A DNA stretch of 64,000 nt, from positions 16,160,501 to 16,224,500 of the forward strand of contig NC_135122.1 of assembly GCF_050908995.1 (NCBI RefSeq), written 5' to 3'. Source of the stretch: Andrena cerasifolii (lineage: Eukaryota > Arthropoda > Insecta > Hymenoptera > Andrenidae). A model generated the notes under the pieces. It was not told the DNA's origin. It ran no database searches and saw only the letters and a list, made by a program, of their open reading frames with translations. Every line of letters begins with the position of its first letter. Within the stretch, counting starts at the first letter, position 1. The position numbers were made by a program, and so were the translations under genes. Below, piece after piece: positions 23,130 to 36,602 of this stretch.

Positions 23130-23610
23130 AGAAGAGAAGACAATGGAAGAGAGGAGAAGAGGGGAGAAGAGGGGAGAAGAAGGGAGAAGAGAAGAGAAGA
23201 GAAGAGAAGAGAAGAGAAGAGAAGAGAAGAGAAGAGACGAGAAGAGAAGAGAAGAGAAGAGAAGAGAAGAGAAGAGAAGAGAAGAGAAGAGAAGAGGGGA
23301 GAAGAGAAGAGAAGAGAAGAAAAGAGAAGAGAAGAGAAGAGGGGAGAAGAGAAGAGAAGAGAAGAGGGGAGAAGAGAAGAGAAGAGAAGAGAAGAGAAGA
23401 AAAGAGAAGAGAAGAGAAGAGAAGAGGGGAGACGAGAAGAGGGGAGAAGAGAAGAGAAGAGAAGAGAAGAGAAGAGAAGAGGGGAGAAGAGAAGAGAAGA
23501 GAAGAGAAGAGAAGAGAAGAGAAGAGAAGAGAAGGGAAGAGAATAGAAGAGAATAGAAGAGAAGAGGAGCGAAGAGGAGAGGAGCGACGCGAAGAGAAGA
23601 CAAGAGAAGA
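23130..23610. repeat. Polypurine pentamer array (GAAGA)n, about 480 bp
   Basis: Almost uninterrupted GAAGA units on the plus strand, with scattered GGGGA and GACGA variants. It is purine-only over long stretches, which allows triplex (H-DNA) folding. It generates long Lys/Arg/Glu and Ser/Leu/Phe ORFs on the two strands that are not genes. Confidence 0.95.
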
Positions 23611-26600
23611 GAATTACATACAGAGCCATAGAGACTGAGAAAGGGTTGATAGCAGAGAGAGAAAGCGAAGCAGAGAGAATGCGCCGGCAGCGCGAGTTAT
23701 CATTCACAGATGCTTGGTCGGTTGCAATTGACAGTTAGTAGGTAGACTGTTTTGGCGGGACTGTAGTAAAGCGATACCTGCTTGACACACACTTCTTACC
23801 TGGTCGTGTAATATTCGAAGAAGGCAACCAGTATTTCCAAAGACCTCGAGACAGCAGCCCACATGGTTTTATTGTTCCGAGAAACTGTCTTTAGTCACGA
23901 CTACCACGAAAATCCACACACATTCCCGTCATGAAAGTTTGATCTGTTCGGACGAATCGAAACAGGAAACGGTCGCCTCGCACCCAAATAAGTACATACG
24001 TATAGGTATGTACGTTCTTGTCCCACGCGTCTCACTCTTTTTCAAGATTCGTAGAGTATCCCGTCTCTCGTTGCTCGTTTACTCCAAGTCGCGCTCGTCG
24101 CCTGAACGCGACTCGAACGAATCCTACTCGCGTGGAAGTGGATCGGATCCGAACCCTGACGCTTGGCTCTGTCGTACTTGTGACTTATGCCATGCCTACG
24201 TAACGTACGAGGATTTTCGAGCTTGGTTGCTTAGCAGACTTTTGAGGGATTCTAAGCGATCGGTGCGAAATATTTGGAACCTATCGCGGTGCAGATGGGA
24301 AGCCAGCCGTGAGAATCGAAATTGTTGATGTCCCGCGCGTGAAAATATTCGCGTCCCGTCGCGTCGCGTCGCATTGCATCGCGACGCCATCTCGAGAAGT
24401 GTGTTCAACCGTTGTTCCTCGAGCAACTGTGCTCCCAGCGACGCCGACGCCAGGCTGACGAATGTATTCTATACCGCGCGGAAGCTCGCATGTTGCCGGT
24501 TTCGTTGATGGAAAGTAGGTAGTGAAAATAACGGACAGCAACTAAGCAACAGAACGGAGGCGTACAATAGACACGAAAGATCGCACACATTCGGACGTTA
24601 AGTCGGTTGATGGAACGTATTTGCTTGCTTCATTAGACGGACGTTTGGTTGGTCAGTTGGTTGAAGGAAGGGGGTTATTGGATCGATCTTGGTTACGTTC
24701 GCTAGTACTACAGCCACCGCCGCCATTACCCCGGACCGCGACTCTGACGCCGACGCCAACGCCGACATGCTTTAGTCACTATATAGTGTCACTAGTCACT
24801 ACCACTACTACTGGTACATCTATCATCGTTATCACCATCATTCATACAATTACCTACTCGCGATCACCGTTACTGGCAATAATATCATGGCTACCATTGA
24901 AAAGAACGAATCGGTTCGTAGATGAGCCATCCGAGATAAAGTCGATATTATCAACGATTGCATCCCGAACACGGTGGGGGACGTGTTGGGTCACGCACGT
25001 GGCAACCGAGTTCGCGAAGGTCGATAAACACGGCGCGCGCACATTATCATAGGCATACGGGACACTCTGACTTTTTCTCGGATACTTTCAAAAACTCTGA
25101 ACACATTCTTTTTTTAGCCTAACGATGTATTGTTGTCGACGTTATTGACGTATGCCTGCCCCTACCCCCGCGCTACCCCGCTGCCCCGCTATCCCGCTGC
25201 CCCGCTATCGCGCTCTCCTTTCGCCACCTACTTCTCCATGACAGAAACACTCGACGAAGATGGAAATACCTTTTAGCTCACTTTCGGAAGACAAATAAGC
25301 TAACGATACGTCGAGCAGGCATTGAAGGATCGCTTCGAATGGATTGTTTTCGATCGTGATTTTGCCATAGCGAAGAGGCAGAGTTTTTCACGGGAGGTAA
25401 AATCAACGTTTAGACGATCGATCGGGACGCACGCGCACAGAGGAAAGGTATGAGGGTTCCTGGCCGTGGCTGGGCTCGGTCAATGGCGAAGTACATTCGA
25501 GCAACAGGTTCCTAGCCAATGTTCGCGCGTCATACATATACATACATATATGTATGTACATACATATGTGTTTATGTACATACCTATGTACCTATAATGT
25601 ATATTCAATGAGAAGCAAAAAAACGTCTCGTTCTTTCTCACTCTATCGCGAAAACGTGAGTTTCGTTTCTATGTATTCCCCGTTGCTGGGGTTTGTCAAT
25701 GAACCGAAACGCATCGGAATTGGAATAGCAACGGTAGAACTGTTCTTCGGCAAATGAGACCGTTTATTCGAAATTCAAGTAGCCACTGTATGTCGGTTTC
25801 GAATGATTGCTACCTACTTGCAACAATAATCATGTAAATTTCTCTCTTCAAATATCGGCAGGTACTTCCACACTGGTGACTCGCGTATACGAGCCTTACG
25901 AATAGTGACAGTTGCAAGAAATTCACGGGACATGGCGCAGCGATTATAGGTATATAGTACATACGACTTCGTTACGAAGAGAAAGAAGGTGCGGAAGATG
26001 AATTATCCAAATCGAGCGTAAGAAACGAGGTATGTAGACTTCAACAGGCCCTGTAAAGTCACGCGCGTGTGTAGCAGTGAAATAAGGGGGCTGGGCCGTG
26101 TAAACAAATCGAAGCGATGTAAAGGAATGCGCGCCGAAGAAATTAATAGACCTATCGTAAGTATGTAGATGCTTGGAACGCTTGAGAAGGGCTAAGCTGA
26201 GATTTAAGAGATTCAAAGATTTCGACTCACGTTAAAGTATCGACGGAAGCTTGCCTGTACATACGTACTTACATACTTATGCACACAGTGTGTGTGTGTG
26301 TGTGTGTTTGTGTGTAAGTGAGGGAAATGCGTGATATGTAGAAAGCTATGTAGCTATGTATCACTTTCGAGTATGTGCAGCTCGAAAAAATTACATCGTT
26401 CACAGGATGTAAAATCAAAGCAATCGATCGATCACGACGAATCTAGGTATTCCAGCCACTTGTTACACGGTCCATGCATTCGAAGAATGCTTAGCGTAGG
26501 CGTAGGCGTAGAATCACGATTGAACTTTAACGATCGCCACGCGACATGCGACACTTGTCGGTTTCCTCCGCCCGTCCCGTTCCACCTCTTCCACAATGTT

Positions 26601-27220
26601 CCGATACTTGTGTCTAACTTTCGCCTTACTGTTTACCGATACGCGACTGCTACTTAGATAGTAGTTGTTCCATGCAGAAAAATTCAACGATCACGAAAAC
26701 GCCGCGTCGCACTTCCCCCCCTGATCGACGAGCGTGGCTCTCGCGAGGAATCCGATTACGGCGGATAGCTGGCCGGTGTTTGCAGAATATGAAGGACTGA
26801 TGGGGTCTGAGGGATAGGGAGAACCGAGTTCCTTGGGTGACAAACTCCAATGTGAGAGGAAAGCGCGGTCGGTCGCGATCAATGAAAGGAAAGTATGCAC
26901 GTAGGTACGTATAATCAGAAGTGACTCGAATGGAAATGAACGAGGTCGAGACGCACCGCGTCCTGTTGCGTTTAGCTGCAACTTTGCGCCAGGAATGCGC
27001 GAGCTCGCCTCCTTCTCGCCGCAACCGCGTCGTATCACCGACTGAACTTTCACTACCGTGAAAAAGTCCGAGTTACACACGCATCGATGCTTTCGAGCTT
27101 TCGATACATTGGCGCCACCTCGATACTCGCTGAAGGAGCTCCCAGCCCCATGGCGAGTCTCTCCTACGCACGGGGATCCAACGCCCCCTTCCCGACTCGC
27201 TCTTTCCTCTTCTCCCCTAC

Positions 27221-27790
27221 CCTCCCTCTCCTCTCCTCTCCTCTCTCCACTCCTTTCCTCTCTCCACTCCTTTCCTCTCTCCACTCCTCTCCTCTCTCCA
27301 CTCCTCTCCTCTCCTCTCTCCACTCTCCTCTCCTGTCCTCTCCTCTCCTCTCCTCTCCTCTCCTCTCCTCTCCTCTCCTCTCCTCTCCTCTCCTGTCTCC
27401 ACTCCTCTCCTCTCCTCTCCTCTCCTCTCCTCTCCTCTCCTCTCCTCTCCTCTCCTCTCCTCTCCTCTCCTCTCCTCTCCTCTCCTCTCCTCTCCTCTCT
27501 CCTCTCCTGTCTCCACTCCTGTCTCCACTCCTCTCCTCTCCTCTCCTGTCTCCACTCCTCTCCTGTCCTCTCTCCACTCATCTCCTCTCTCCACTCCTCT
27601 CCTCTCTCCACTCCTCTCCTCTCTCCACTCTCCTCTCCTCTTTTCTCTTCTCTTCTCCTCTCCTCTCCTCCTAAATCCAACCCACTCCTCTCTCTTCTTC
27701 TCTTCTCCTCTTCTCCTCTTCTCCTCTCTTCTCTTCACTTCGCTTCTACTCTCCTCCCCACTCCTCTCCTCACCTAACCTCACCTGACCT
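27221..27790. repeat. Polypyrimidine pentamer array (CTCCT)n, about 570 bp
   Basis: Long run of TCCTC/CTCCT units, broken by CTCTCCACTC and CTGTCTCCACTC variants, grading into CACCT repeats at the right end. It is pyrimidine-only on plus over long stretches. The ORFs on both strands here are products of the repeat. Confidence 0.95.
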
Positions 27791-27999
27791 CACCTCACCT
27801 CACCGCTACTGTCCACTCTACTCCAGTCTACTCTACTCTCTCTGGACTTTGTCGCTTCTCCACCTCTTTATCAGACCTCCTCTCCTTCTGCTCCTCGGTC
27901 CCTTTCCATTATATAGTTTCCTTTTCGTCCCCTTATTTTCCACCTGAACCACTACCACCACCATCGCCACCACCAGTAACGCGACCGCCACAACCACTA

Positions 28000-28105
28000 C
28001 CCTCCACCTCCACCTCCACCGCTACCACTCCACCCCTATCGCCACCCTCCACCTCCGCCGCTACCACTCCACCCCTATCGCTACCTTCCACCTCCACCGC
28101 TTCCT
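28000..28105. repeat. C-rich tandem repeat, roughly 50-bp unit
   Basis: Two to two and a half copies of a unit beginning with CCACCTCCACCTCC and containing GCTACCACTCCACCCCTATC, with small changes. It is embedded in a broader CCACCA-rich stretch from about 27940. Confidence 0.75.
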
Positions 28106-31100
28106 CTTGCCCCTCTTTACTACCACGTTCGAATCACCAGCACTTTCTACGAAAGCCGTGCCTTTTTCGCGAACCGAGTACTACTCTGTTGACCGCGGTT
28201 CTTTATCCAAGGCAGATTAGATTTTATATCGATTTCAGTTCGCTATGCTGCGCAAGATGCCATGGTCGGTGAAGCGATAGCACCGTTTGATCCGTAAATC
28301 GGACAAGCTGTATCGACCGGGGTGATTCGAAAGCTGAAACGTCGGAAGCTGAGAGAGACGAGCAACAATGGAGAGACATCGAGATGGTGAGGAGCAAGGG
28401 AAACCACGAGCCCGCGAGGTCAGGATCCACGAACGGAAGCTGAAATGACGGACCCGGCCAGAGGTTGTTCCCGTTTCTCTTTTATCCTAAAAAGCCCGAG
28501 GCGGGGGTGGCCGCGGCGCGGTAGAAACTGGGCCAGCATCGGTGTCCTTTCAATTACGCGCACCTTCATGGTCGTATGGAAAAACCTGATAAGAAATAAA
28601 AGCAACTAAGAAAAAGGGGTTGCGGGCATACCGCGATCAAGCGCACTGTCGCCTCATCTAATAACGGAACGAAAAAGCTTTAAGAAGGTAGAACACGGCA
28701 CATGTAAGTGTCTCGGTTAGGAGCTCTGCCGCCACGAATAGTTGGAGCATCGATTAATGGAGTAGCAGCTGTAAGACGATGGCTGTTTGTGCTGCGCAGC
28801 CGAGTGTACGCTTAAGTACCTACATATATTATACATACACACGTATGTGAAATGAAAGAAGAACCTTGGCAAAAATAGTGTATCAAACGAATAGGTAGTT
28901 AGGACGACGCGACGCCGAGTATCGGAGGGACCGTTGCTTGGCAACATTTACCTACCTCACCGACAACGTTCTCGCTTACATAGATTTACATGTACCTGCG
29001 CATGCATAGAATCTTCTAATCCACGGTAGACGTGACGATCGGTGGCATGGAAGAAACGGAAGCAATGCTACTCAGTCGATTCCCGCATTGCTACATAGCT
29101 TACCTACTCTAATACGGCCGAATTGCTGTGGAAACTCGACGATCAACGTCGAGAAGGAAACGCGAGCAAGCATTGAACCAAGCATGCTACAATGTTGTCC
29201 ATTTTAATCGGCTTCTTTTCTGGCAATGAGTTAGGAAGACAAGTCGGATTAGAATCGGAATGCAACACGTTTCCATATTTACTTTCTCCCCTTCGTATAG
29301 TCGCAGCTCGCTTTTTCCAATCGCGATTGTAAAGCCCGAGGATGCATAAACTCTGCGTTCGCCTTTAACAGTATTTGCAACGTTTACATACACCCAGGTA
29401 TGTAAAGAAGCAGCTCGAAAGACTCTACCGACCGAGATGTGTTCTCGATCTTCTCTCCTCTCGTCACCCCGCTCTCTCATTCAGACCTCTCGTCCGATTC
29501 CCCCTACTTTCCCCTATTTCTATGGTCGCGCATCTTCCTGAACGCAGTTGCGATTGTCGCGAAAATGCGCAGTTAAATAGCTAAGGGCACACGCGAAACA
29601 GTCGATACTATCTGGAAATTACGAAGCTTGTTAAGCCGTACCTACTCTTTTAACCTACGATTTAGCGTCTCGTCGAAAAGCAATCGCCGAGAGCTTGATG
29701 TCGGGAGAAGTAAAGAGTTAGATTACTGGACAAGCAGAAGCTAAGGGAACTCTCGCGTACATGTTTTCCTCGTCAGCAGTGTCAGCACTGTGGTGCGAGC
29801 AGAAGCGAAAGAAAAACGAAAATAGAAAGCGGAAGGAAGCGATCGGTGTATATACTTGGGTACGTAGTTAGGTACCTATACACCTCTATACATATTCGCC
29901 AGTGGGATTTACGCGACAATTATGCCTACTTAATAGGCAGGTAGCGCTAATGTGTATGCGCCAATGGAGAACTCTATGCTTGCGCGTAGTTACTGGGAAA
30001 CCCGCGGGGAATAATAGCTCGGAATGATAGGTAGATACTAATTTTAAGGTATTAAAAACTATCTAAACGACAGGACGCGACGATACCTAATTACCTACGC
30101 GGCGGAAGCATAGGAAAAGCCAAGCAATCAATTAGTGCGCGCTACGTGCCGATGCTTCCGAGCAGTGAGCACCCTCGTTACTCGTATCGCGTCGAATCGA
30201 TTACGTGCTCGTGACGAACGGCCGGGTTAATTTACTCACAGACTCTGCGACAAGAACCGCGACAGTGCCAACTTGCTGATTCGATTATTTTTCAGGCCGT
30301 CCAACATTGCAGAGGCTGCAATTTCCATATTCGATCGTTTCCCGTGGAAAGACCACGGATGGATAAAGTTTGTTGTCACTTGTCGCCGGCTTCGATTGCC
30401 TCCGATCGATTCGGCCGAACCACCTTCCTCTGCTTGGATGCGTATTCACCGAATCGAAACGGCGCGGCGCGGCTGTCGCCAATTCTAATTGCCGCTCCAA
30501 TTGTCAGCCTTCGATCTTATCTACCCTCCGGTAGATGCGGACACTGGGTATGATGAAATCCTCTAGGACTCGCGAGAACCTCGCCCGCAACAAGCATCTA
30601 GTCCAGCAAGAAAACGCTGTCGTTCCTCGTCCGACAGCTTGCTTCCTCTTCCTCCCCCTTTGACTCGATCTCTCTAAACTTTAAGCCGCTTCGCATCATT
30701 CGGTCGTCGTCGCTACGCCTTTTCTCTTCTCTCTCTCTGTCTCTGTATCTCTGCTAATCGCGAGTTTCTCAGTTGCTTTCTCGAAGATAGTCGCCGCTCG
30801 ATTTCGTTGTATCGTTTCCTATTGACATCCGAATACGCTCAACGAGTCCAACCGTTTAAGCACTTGATCAATTCGTTGCTCCCGTCCAAGCAAACAGTTA
30901 CCTTCCACCTTCCCTTTTCCTTTCCTCTTTCTCACCACCCGCCGTGTATCACTCTATCACTCTCACACTCTCTCGCCCTCTCACTCTCTCACCCTCTCAC
31001 CCTCTTTCACTCTCGGTCTTTTGCTCTGTTCCTGTTCCGGTAGGAAGTGCTGACTTTGGATTATCTTGGCTTTCCCTTTACATTTATCTTCTCCACTTCT

Positions 31101-31106
31101 TCCCCG

Positions 31107-31109
<3 letters not shown>

Positions 31110-31165
<56 letters not shown>
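31110..31165. repeat. (CT)n microsatellite
   Basis: About 26 uninterrupted CT dinucleotides in a pyrimidine-rich context. A second CT run passing into alternating GCGC is at 31636-31712. Confidence 0.95.
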
Positions 31166-32015
31166 GCTTCCACCTCTTCTCCTTCTTCTTCTTCAAAGAG
31201 AGAGAGACGGATACTTGATTATTCAACAACGGCAGACGAATACGCGCGGTTACAACGTGAAAGGCAAGTATTTACGACGAACAGTTCGACCCTCTCGGTC
31301 GATTTAGACTGCTCGAATTATCCGACGACAGCTGTTAACGTGGCCGAACACGTTCCCTACGGAAAGACACAATCTGGGATTACTCTTTCCGCGAGAACTG
31401 TATACTGATATAGAAACAGATCGGCGAGTCGTCCGTTAGCAATCGTCCCTTCGGTTCGTCCCAACGTCCAAGTACAGCTAAGCACCGTAGATTCGTTGAA
31501 TGGCAACAGTCAACAGCTAGATTTACAAACGAACAACAAATAACAATCAACGGTAACAATAAGTTTGTCTTTCAATAACGGTCTCGCACGGCAAGCTGAA
31601 CGATGATGCGATCAATTTTATCCGCTCAAGCTTCTCTCTCTCTCTCCCTCTCTCTCTCTCTCTCTCGCTCTCTCTCAGGCGCGCGCGCGCGCTCGCTCGC
31701 TCACTCGCTCTGTTACTCTCTCGTTCCGTTAAGTCCGTGAAGTGGAAAGTGTTTTTAAACGTCAAGAGTCTTCTCCGTGCTGCGTGTCTTGGAAAAAACT
31801 CATCGGAAGAAGCGTTAAGCGTATCGGGTGTTCCTTCTCTCCTCGCCCTTCGCCTCTTTCTCGTCTTGATTCATTAGCCCCTGAACAATCGCCTGGACTC
31901 TGTCGCGAAAGGATTAAACGCTGGAGGAGATACGTGCGAGTGGGCTATCGGCCGAAGGCGAGCGATAGGTAGCAGAGGCGCGATGCAACGCTTTCCCGTA
32001 TCCGACGTGCTCGAG

Positions 32016-32466
32016 ATGGCGGAAGGAAGAAAGGATCCTCCGTCTGTTGGATCGCTGGAGAGAAATCCCATCGAAAAGGTAAGCGATCCGGGCTTACCGA
32101 GACCAACGACTATCGGGGCCGCGGAAGAACGGTTCGGAGTGCTTCGAGTGCTGGCTTCCTAGGGAAATCAATGAACTGTTTACTTGTCGTAGCTCACGAT
32201 CCGGGCCGATAATCCACCAGGGGCGGCCATTGATTACACGACAGTAACGTCCAGCCGTTCATCCTCCACGTGAGCGTCCATTTCTCTTGATCGCCGACGG
32301 TGTCCTTTTGCGGAGAGGCAACGGTAATGGCAACGGCAACGACAACGGTAGCAGCGATGAAAAATTGACTACGACAACGAGAATGACGGCGGCAGTCGGC
32401 GATACTGGCGAAGAACGGCGAATAAGATCAGCCGAGGAATTCTGGATCGATGATGCGAAGAGAAAG
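32016..32466 (+). CDS. Weak candidate coding exons, unrecognised
   Basis: The ATG at 32016 in the context CGAGATGG opens 21 codons (MAEGRKDPPSVGSLERNPIE...) that end exactly at a good donor, AAG|GTAAGC (32078/32079). A second open stretch, from the acceptor GTCCAG before about 32258, is rich in Asn/Gly (RGNGNGNGNDN) and ends RSAEEFWIDDAKRK at AAG|GTGTAG (32466). The phases of the two do not match directly, so they are not simply adjacent exons. No domain is recognised and no downstream exons were found. Confidence 0.2.
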
Positions 32467-34671
32467 GTGTAGCGATGGCCGGACGAGTATCGTACGTTCC
32501 GTCCACCTGAACGGACGAACCGCTGCACAATCGCGAACTACCGCTCTTCTCTGCTGTATGACCTACTCGCATACTGCTCTCAGCTGCTTCCAACCCCTAG
32601 AATCCTACTGCCACCCCCTAACGTGCCTGCCCCCACTTCGCCGTCTCTCCTTCTCCGCCACTTCTTCTACCTCCTCTACCTCCACCTGCCACTGTCCTCG
32701 TTCCTACCGTTTCCACCGTTCCTAGGCGTTCGTACCTTCCCGTGTTCCGCTCTGAACTATATAAATACTTACCATCCTGCTTCCGTTCCCGTGCTGTGCA
32801 GCACCGCACCACGCTGCCCCTCAACCCGGTCAGCCTCCCCCCACCAACGCTCAAAGCCTTCCAACCCCTACTACTCCTGCTAGGACTAGATATGCGTTTC
32901 CCTCTCTTTTCGACGCGTCCTCGTTATCCCCGTCCACGCGGGCGCGCGCGCGCCTCCAGGATTCTGCCCATTTTGGCCTACCAACCTCCCTTAGGCCACC
33001 GATCCTATATAGCAACCACTGTACGCCCTTGTCCTCTACCCCTCGCGTCGCGGTTCCGAACACTCGCTTCTCTTCGTCATCCTCGCTTCCATCCTTATTC
33101 GACCTTTTCAACCTGCATCTCCTGATTTCTTCTTAGGCGTTCCAGATCCCAAATAGAAGAAGGGTAGTCTCCGCCTCAATCGCCATCCGCTGCCATTCCA
33201 TGCTGGTTTCTACTCTTCTTTCTCCACGACGCTTTCAGATGTTTGTCCTTATTTGGATGTCTGTAGCTACTGCTTGGCTGGAGTAACCCTCTACCACTTT
33301 CCCTTCTAGCCGATCACCGTTCACGCTCAAAATTCCAGCCTATGCAGTGAAGTATGTTCCGTGCTTTCTATCCTTCCGCGATGCGATGTATGGAGAAAAC
33401 CTCTCCCTTGCCTCTCTCTCTTGGCTCTCGATCAGTAGTTTTTCCAACAGAAATCAATGGTCGATACAGTACCGATGTGCGTACCTAAATGTGTGGGTTT
33501 ATCGAGCGTGCCGCCTGTGCGGCAGCGCTTGAGGCGAGAGAATTTGACGGAAGCTCGTTCATCTTACCTAGCGTACGATAGAAAAGCCCTAGAAATATCC
33601 TACCTACTACATATTACCATAAAATGCTCCTGCCCGGTGACATAGCGATATCAATCTGCTAGATACACGATACAATACATTATCGCCTTCATCGGCATAG
33701 GGCTTGTAGCAACGAGGTCAAGATTAAATTTCCCCTCCCTTCCTCGAATCTCGATGCTGTAGCTGTGTACATACTCACGTGTAGATAATGCATCGGGGTG
33801 ATGAAAAAAGATTACACGTATGTACTCTGCACCTACTCGAGAAGGATAATGCACGACACGCGTTCACTAATTTGATCGTTAAATATAATCCGCAAGACAG
33901 ATAGTATCAACTTTGTCTTGCTATCGGCACCTACCCCTTTCTTTCCGCACCGCTAGCTTTCGCCCGTGCACGAATGCCAAATGATCGAACGATCAGACAA
34001 AGCAACGCAGCTGTTACAGCTGTAGAGTAAAGCCAAACAGTTACCCACCTATACGTACCTATCGCCCAACGTAACAAGTGGCATCTGTTGCTTGCGTTTC
34101 GTCGATTTAAGTGCTACGAAACACTCGACTGTTTGGCACGCTTCCAATTGGCATCTTGTCAGGCATTACAGAATTTATAACGCTCTAGCCCTTTAGTTTT
34201 TAGTCGTCGCTGTCGCTGGTGATTTTTGTCCAACTCGAATAATGCCAATACCTATGTACGTAGGTAATCCACATAATTTTAATCTTGGACGATTCCAATT
34301 GGCGCCGCGCACCTGTGCGATCTGCTTTTCAGATCCACACTGCTTCGCCTTGGTTTATCTTTAGTTAAGGATCGATAATCGGTATCGATTCGATGATAAA
34401 TTCTATCTAGACATATTTATCATCGAACTTGTCTAGACTGAATCTATATTTTTTAAGGCATCGCCAGGCACGAGCAGGTACGAACAGAAACGAATCATTT
34501 TGCGAGTTGGCCGGGTTACGCCAACCGTCAACACGGTTCGGTGTTCAGCAACCGCGCAGAAAGGCAGAAAAAGAAGAAAGTGGAAGAGACAGAGAATGGG
34601 AAAGGGAAAGAGAAAGAGAGAGAGAAAGGATTAATAACTAGGCGTGAGTGGATATCTGTGGACGTGTGGGC

Positions 34672-35187
34672 TAGGGCTGGGACTATTCGTCGAATTTTTC
34701 GGTATTCGAATATTCGAGTACTTCAGTTGCTCAATTATTTGGCGAATATAATTCGAATATCCAAGTATTCGAATACTATTCGAATATTTAAGTATTCGAA
34801 TATCCAAGTATTCGAATATTTAAGTATTCGAATATCCAAGTATTCGAATATCCAAGTATTCGAATATCCAAGTATTCGAATATCCAAGTATTCGAATACT
34901 ATTCGAATATTTAAGTATTCGAATATCCAAGTATTCGAATACTATTCGAATATTTAAGTATTCGAATACTGATGTATTTGAATAGTATGTGAATTATAAA
35001 TCAAGTTCTTTAGGTTCATTTGTCAGGGTGAAATCTTGTAAGCTAATTTTGACCCACTTCACACTGTTGTATTCGAATAGTATTCGAATAATAACATTCG
35101 AATACTCAAATATTCAAAGTTTATTCGTAGCATTCGAATACTTGTAAAATATTCGAATATTAAATTATTCGAAAAGTCCCAGCCCTA
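34672..35187. mobile_element. hAT-type MITE, 516 bp, perfect 8-bp TSD
   Basis: Ends are TAGGGCTGGGACTATTCG and a close complement (AAAAGTCCCAGCCCTA). It is flanked by the identical octamer GTGTGGGC (34664-34671 and 35188-35195). The interior is a palindrome-rich array of ATTCGAATA and CCAAGTATTCGAATAT units, more than a dozen copies on the left side. No coding capacity. Confidence 0.92.
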
Positions 35188-35790
35188 GTGTGGGCACATT
35201 TCACCCCCGTCACTCTATACAAATTCAGTTCTCTACTTCTGAGCAATCTCATTGAACGGGTTGGCCCGGAACGGGTCCACCGACCGTTCCGAATACTGCC
35301 ATTAGGATTTCCTTTTCGCTCCATGCCTACCTTATACTTACGTTCGAGTAAATATCTCCTACCGACTGTATACATACTACCTACACGGGTTACATACATT
35401 ACCGTGCTCCGTCACAATTTCACTTTTCGCTCCTTCTTTCATCGCGCATTGATCGTACGCAATCACTGTGGCCATAAGCCATAAGGGAACACCACTGAAA
35501 ACAACCCTCCGTTTCACGTGATCACGTTAAAAATAATTTCTTCTCATCCGTTCTGCTCTTTCCCCGCGTTTCGAAGCAGAAAGGGTTGTGCGTAGAGGAC
35601 AGAGCGAGAATAAATCATTTAAATAAAGCGACGATCGATTTCTTCCAGACGAACGTCTGTTACTTTTGCTTCTCTTCCAAGTGGTCTTGTATCCTGCAGA
35701 CAGTGTATGTAAATAAACCTGCCTAAATGCACACTTGCACTTACGAAGCAAAAATAAGTTTCGAATCAAACGAGCCAATCGCTACTACAT

Positions 35791-35843
35791 ATATATATAT
35801 ATATATATATAAGGTCCACCCTATTATTGCCCCCCCCCCCCCC
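35791..35843. repeat. (TA)n, MITE terminus remnant and C14 run
   Basis: A TA run is followed by AAGGTCCACCCTA, identical to the terminus of the repeat ending at 43761, and then 14 consecutive C residues (35830-35843). The middle part looks like a remnant of the TAGGGTGG-ended family. Confidence 0.6.
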
Positions 35844-36602
35844 GATCCAGCGACCAACTGCCCGCTTACAATTTACATAGATACCTGTTGTCCACTCGTT
35901 CACCTTCTTTTGTCCCTTCCCTTCTCCTCGCGCTCGTAACTTTCTTCCGCAAAACTACAGTGATTACAGTGAATACCTACGTGGATCTGGTTGAATGGTA
36001 GAATATGGGAACTACCAGAGAGTGTGCGGTGCGCAAGTAATAGGTACGTGATTTATTTACGGATAGTGCCACTACCAACTACCCATCCACCGTAATCACG
36101 CACCGCGCCGCCCCGACGTACCTACCTACCTAAGTATATCTATAGACGCGATTATATCTTTCACCTTTTGATAAACCAATCAAATTCAATAGTACCTGCT
36201 AATCATTCCTTCAACTACCGGGTCTTTCTAATTAAAAACTCGCCTCGGGGAAATTACTCCCCTTTGGACACTCTGACGGTTCCCACTACCACTCCGTCTC
36301 CGCCTCCGTTCAATCGAGCACATTCAAACTCGGTGATCCGACTAATAATCGACCATTATGTTAATAATAATCCACTGGGGAGTCGAGAGACGTCGAAGAG
36401 AGTCTTCTTTTATCTACACACGTTACAGGTGTGCACGTGGGACGCGTGTGCGTCCCAAGTGTCACGCTGCACTATCCGCAACAATTTCCGTGTCACCGAG
36501 GGCATCCATTAATCCCGCCGCTAATTCGACTTTCTACCCACCCGATCACAAATTTAAATGTTCTCGGCACCTATGTGAAATATGCATAGTGCATGCTAGT
36601 TA

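Larger units (their letters stand above)
22230..34663. other. 12 kb without a convincing gene
   Basis: I found no recognisable protein domain on either strand. The stretch holds two long pentamer arrays (23.1 and 27.2 kb), (TG)n at 26287-26313, a tandem C-rich repeat at about 28000-28105, (CT)n at 31110-31165, and mixed CT/GC repeats at 31636-31712. It may be the 5' intronic or regulatory part of synaptotagmin 7. The only weak coding hints are at 32016-32078 and about 32258-32466 (separate entry). Confidence 0.5.

Noticed and set aside
22796..23707. Long Ser/Leu/Phe-rich ORF on minus and Lys/Glu/Arg ORFs on plus
   Set aside because: They arise from the GAAGA array and have no conserved flanking sequence.
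26691..27783. Long Arg/Glu/Gly ORFs on minus and Ser/Pro/Leu ORFs on plus
   Set aside because: They arise from the CTCCT array.
32623..33125. Pro/Ser/Arg-rich plus ORFs
   Set aside because: They are compositional, with no domain, no splice support and overlapping open frames on both strands.
34541..34957. ORF with repeated IRISKYSN residues
   Set aside because: It is a translation of the ATTCGAATA array inside a MITE.
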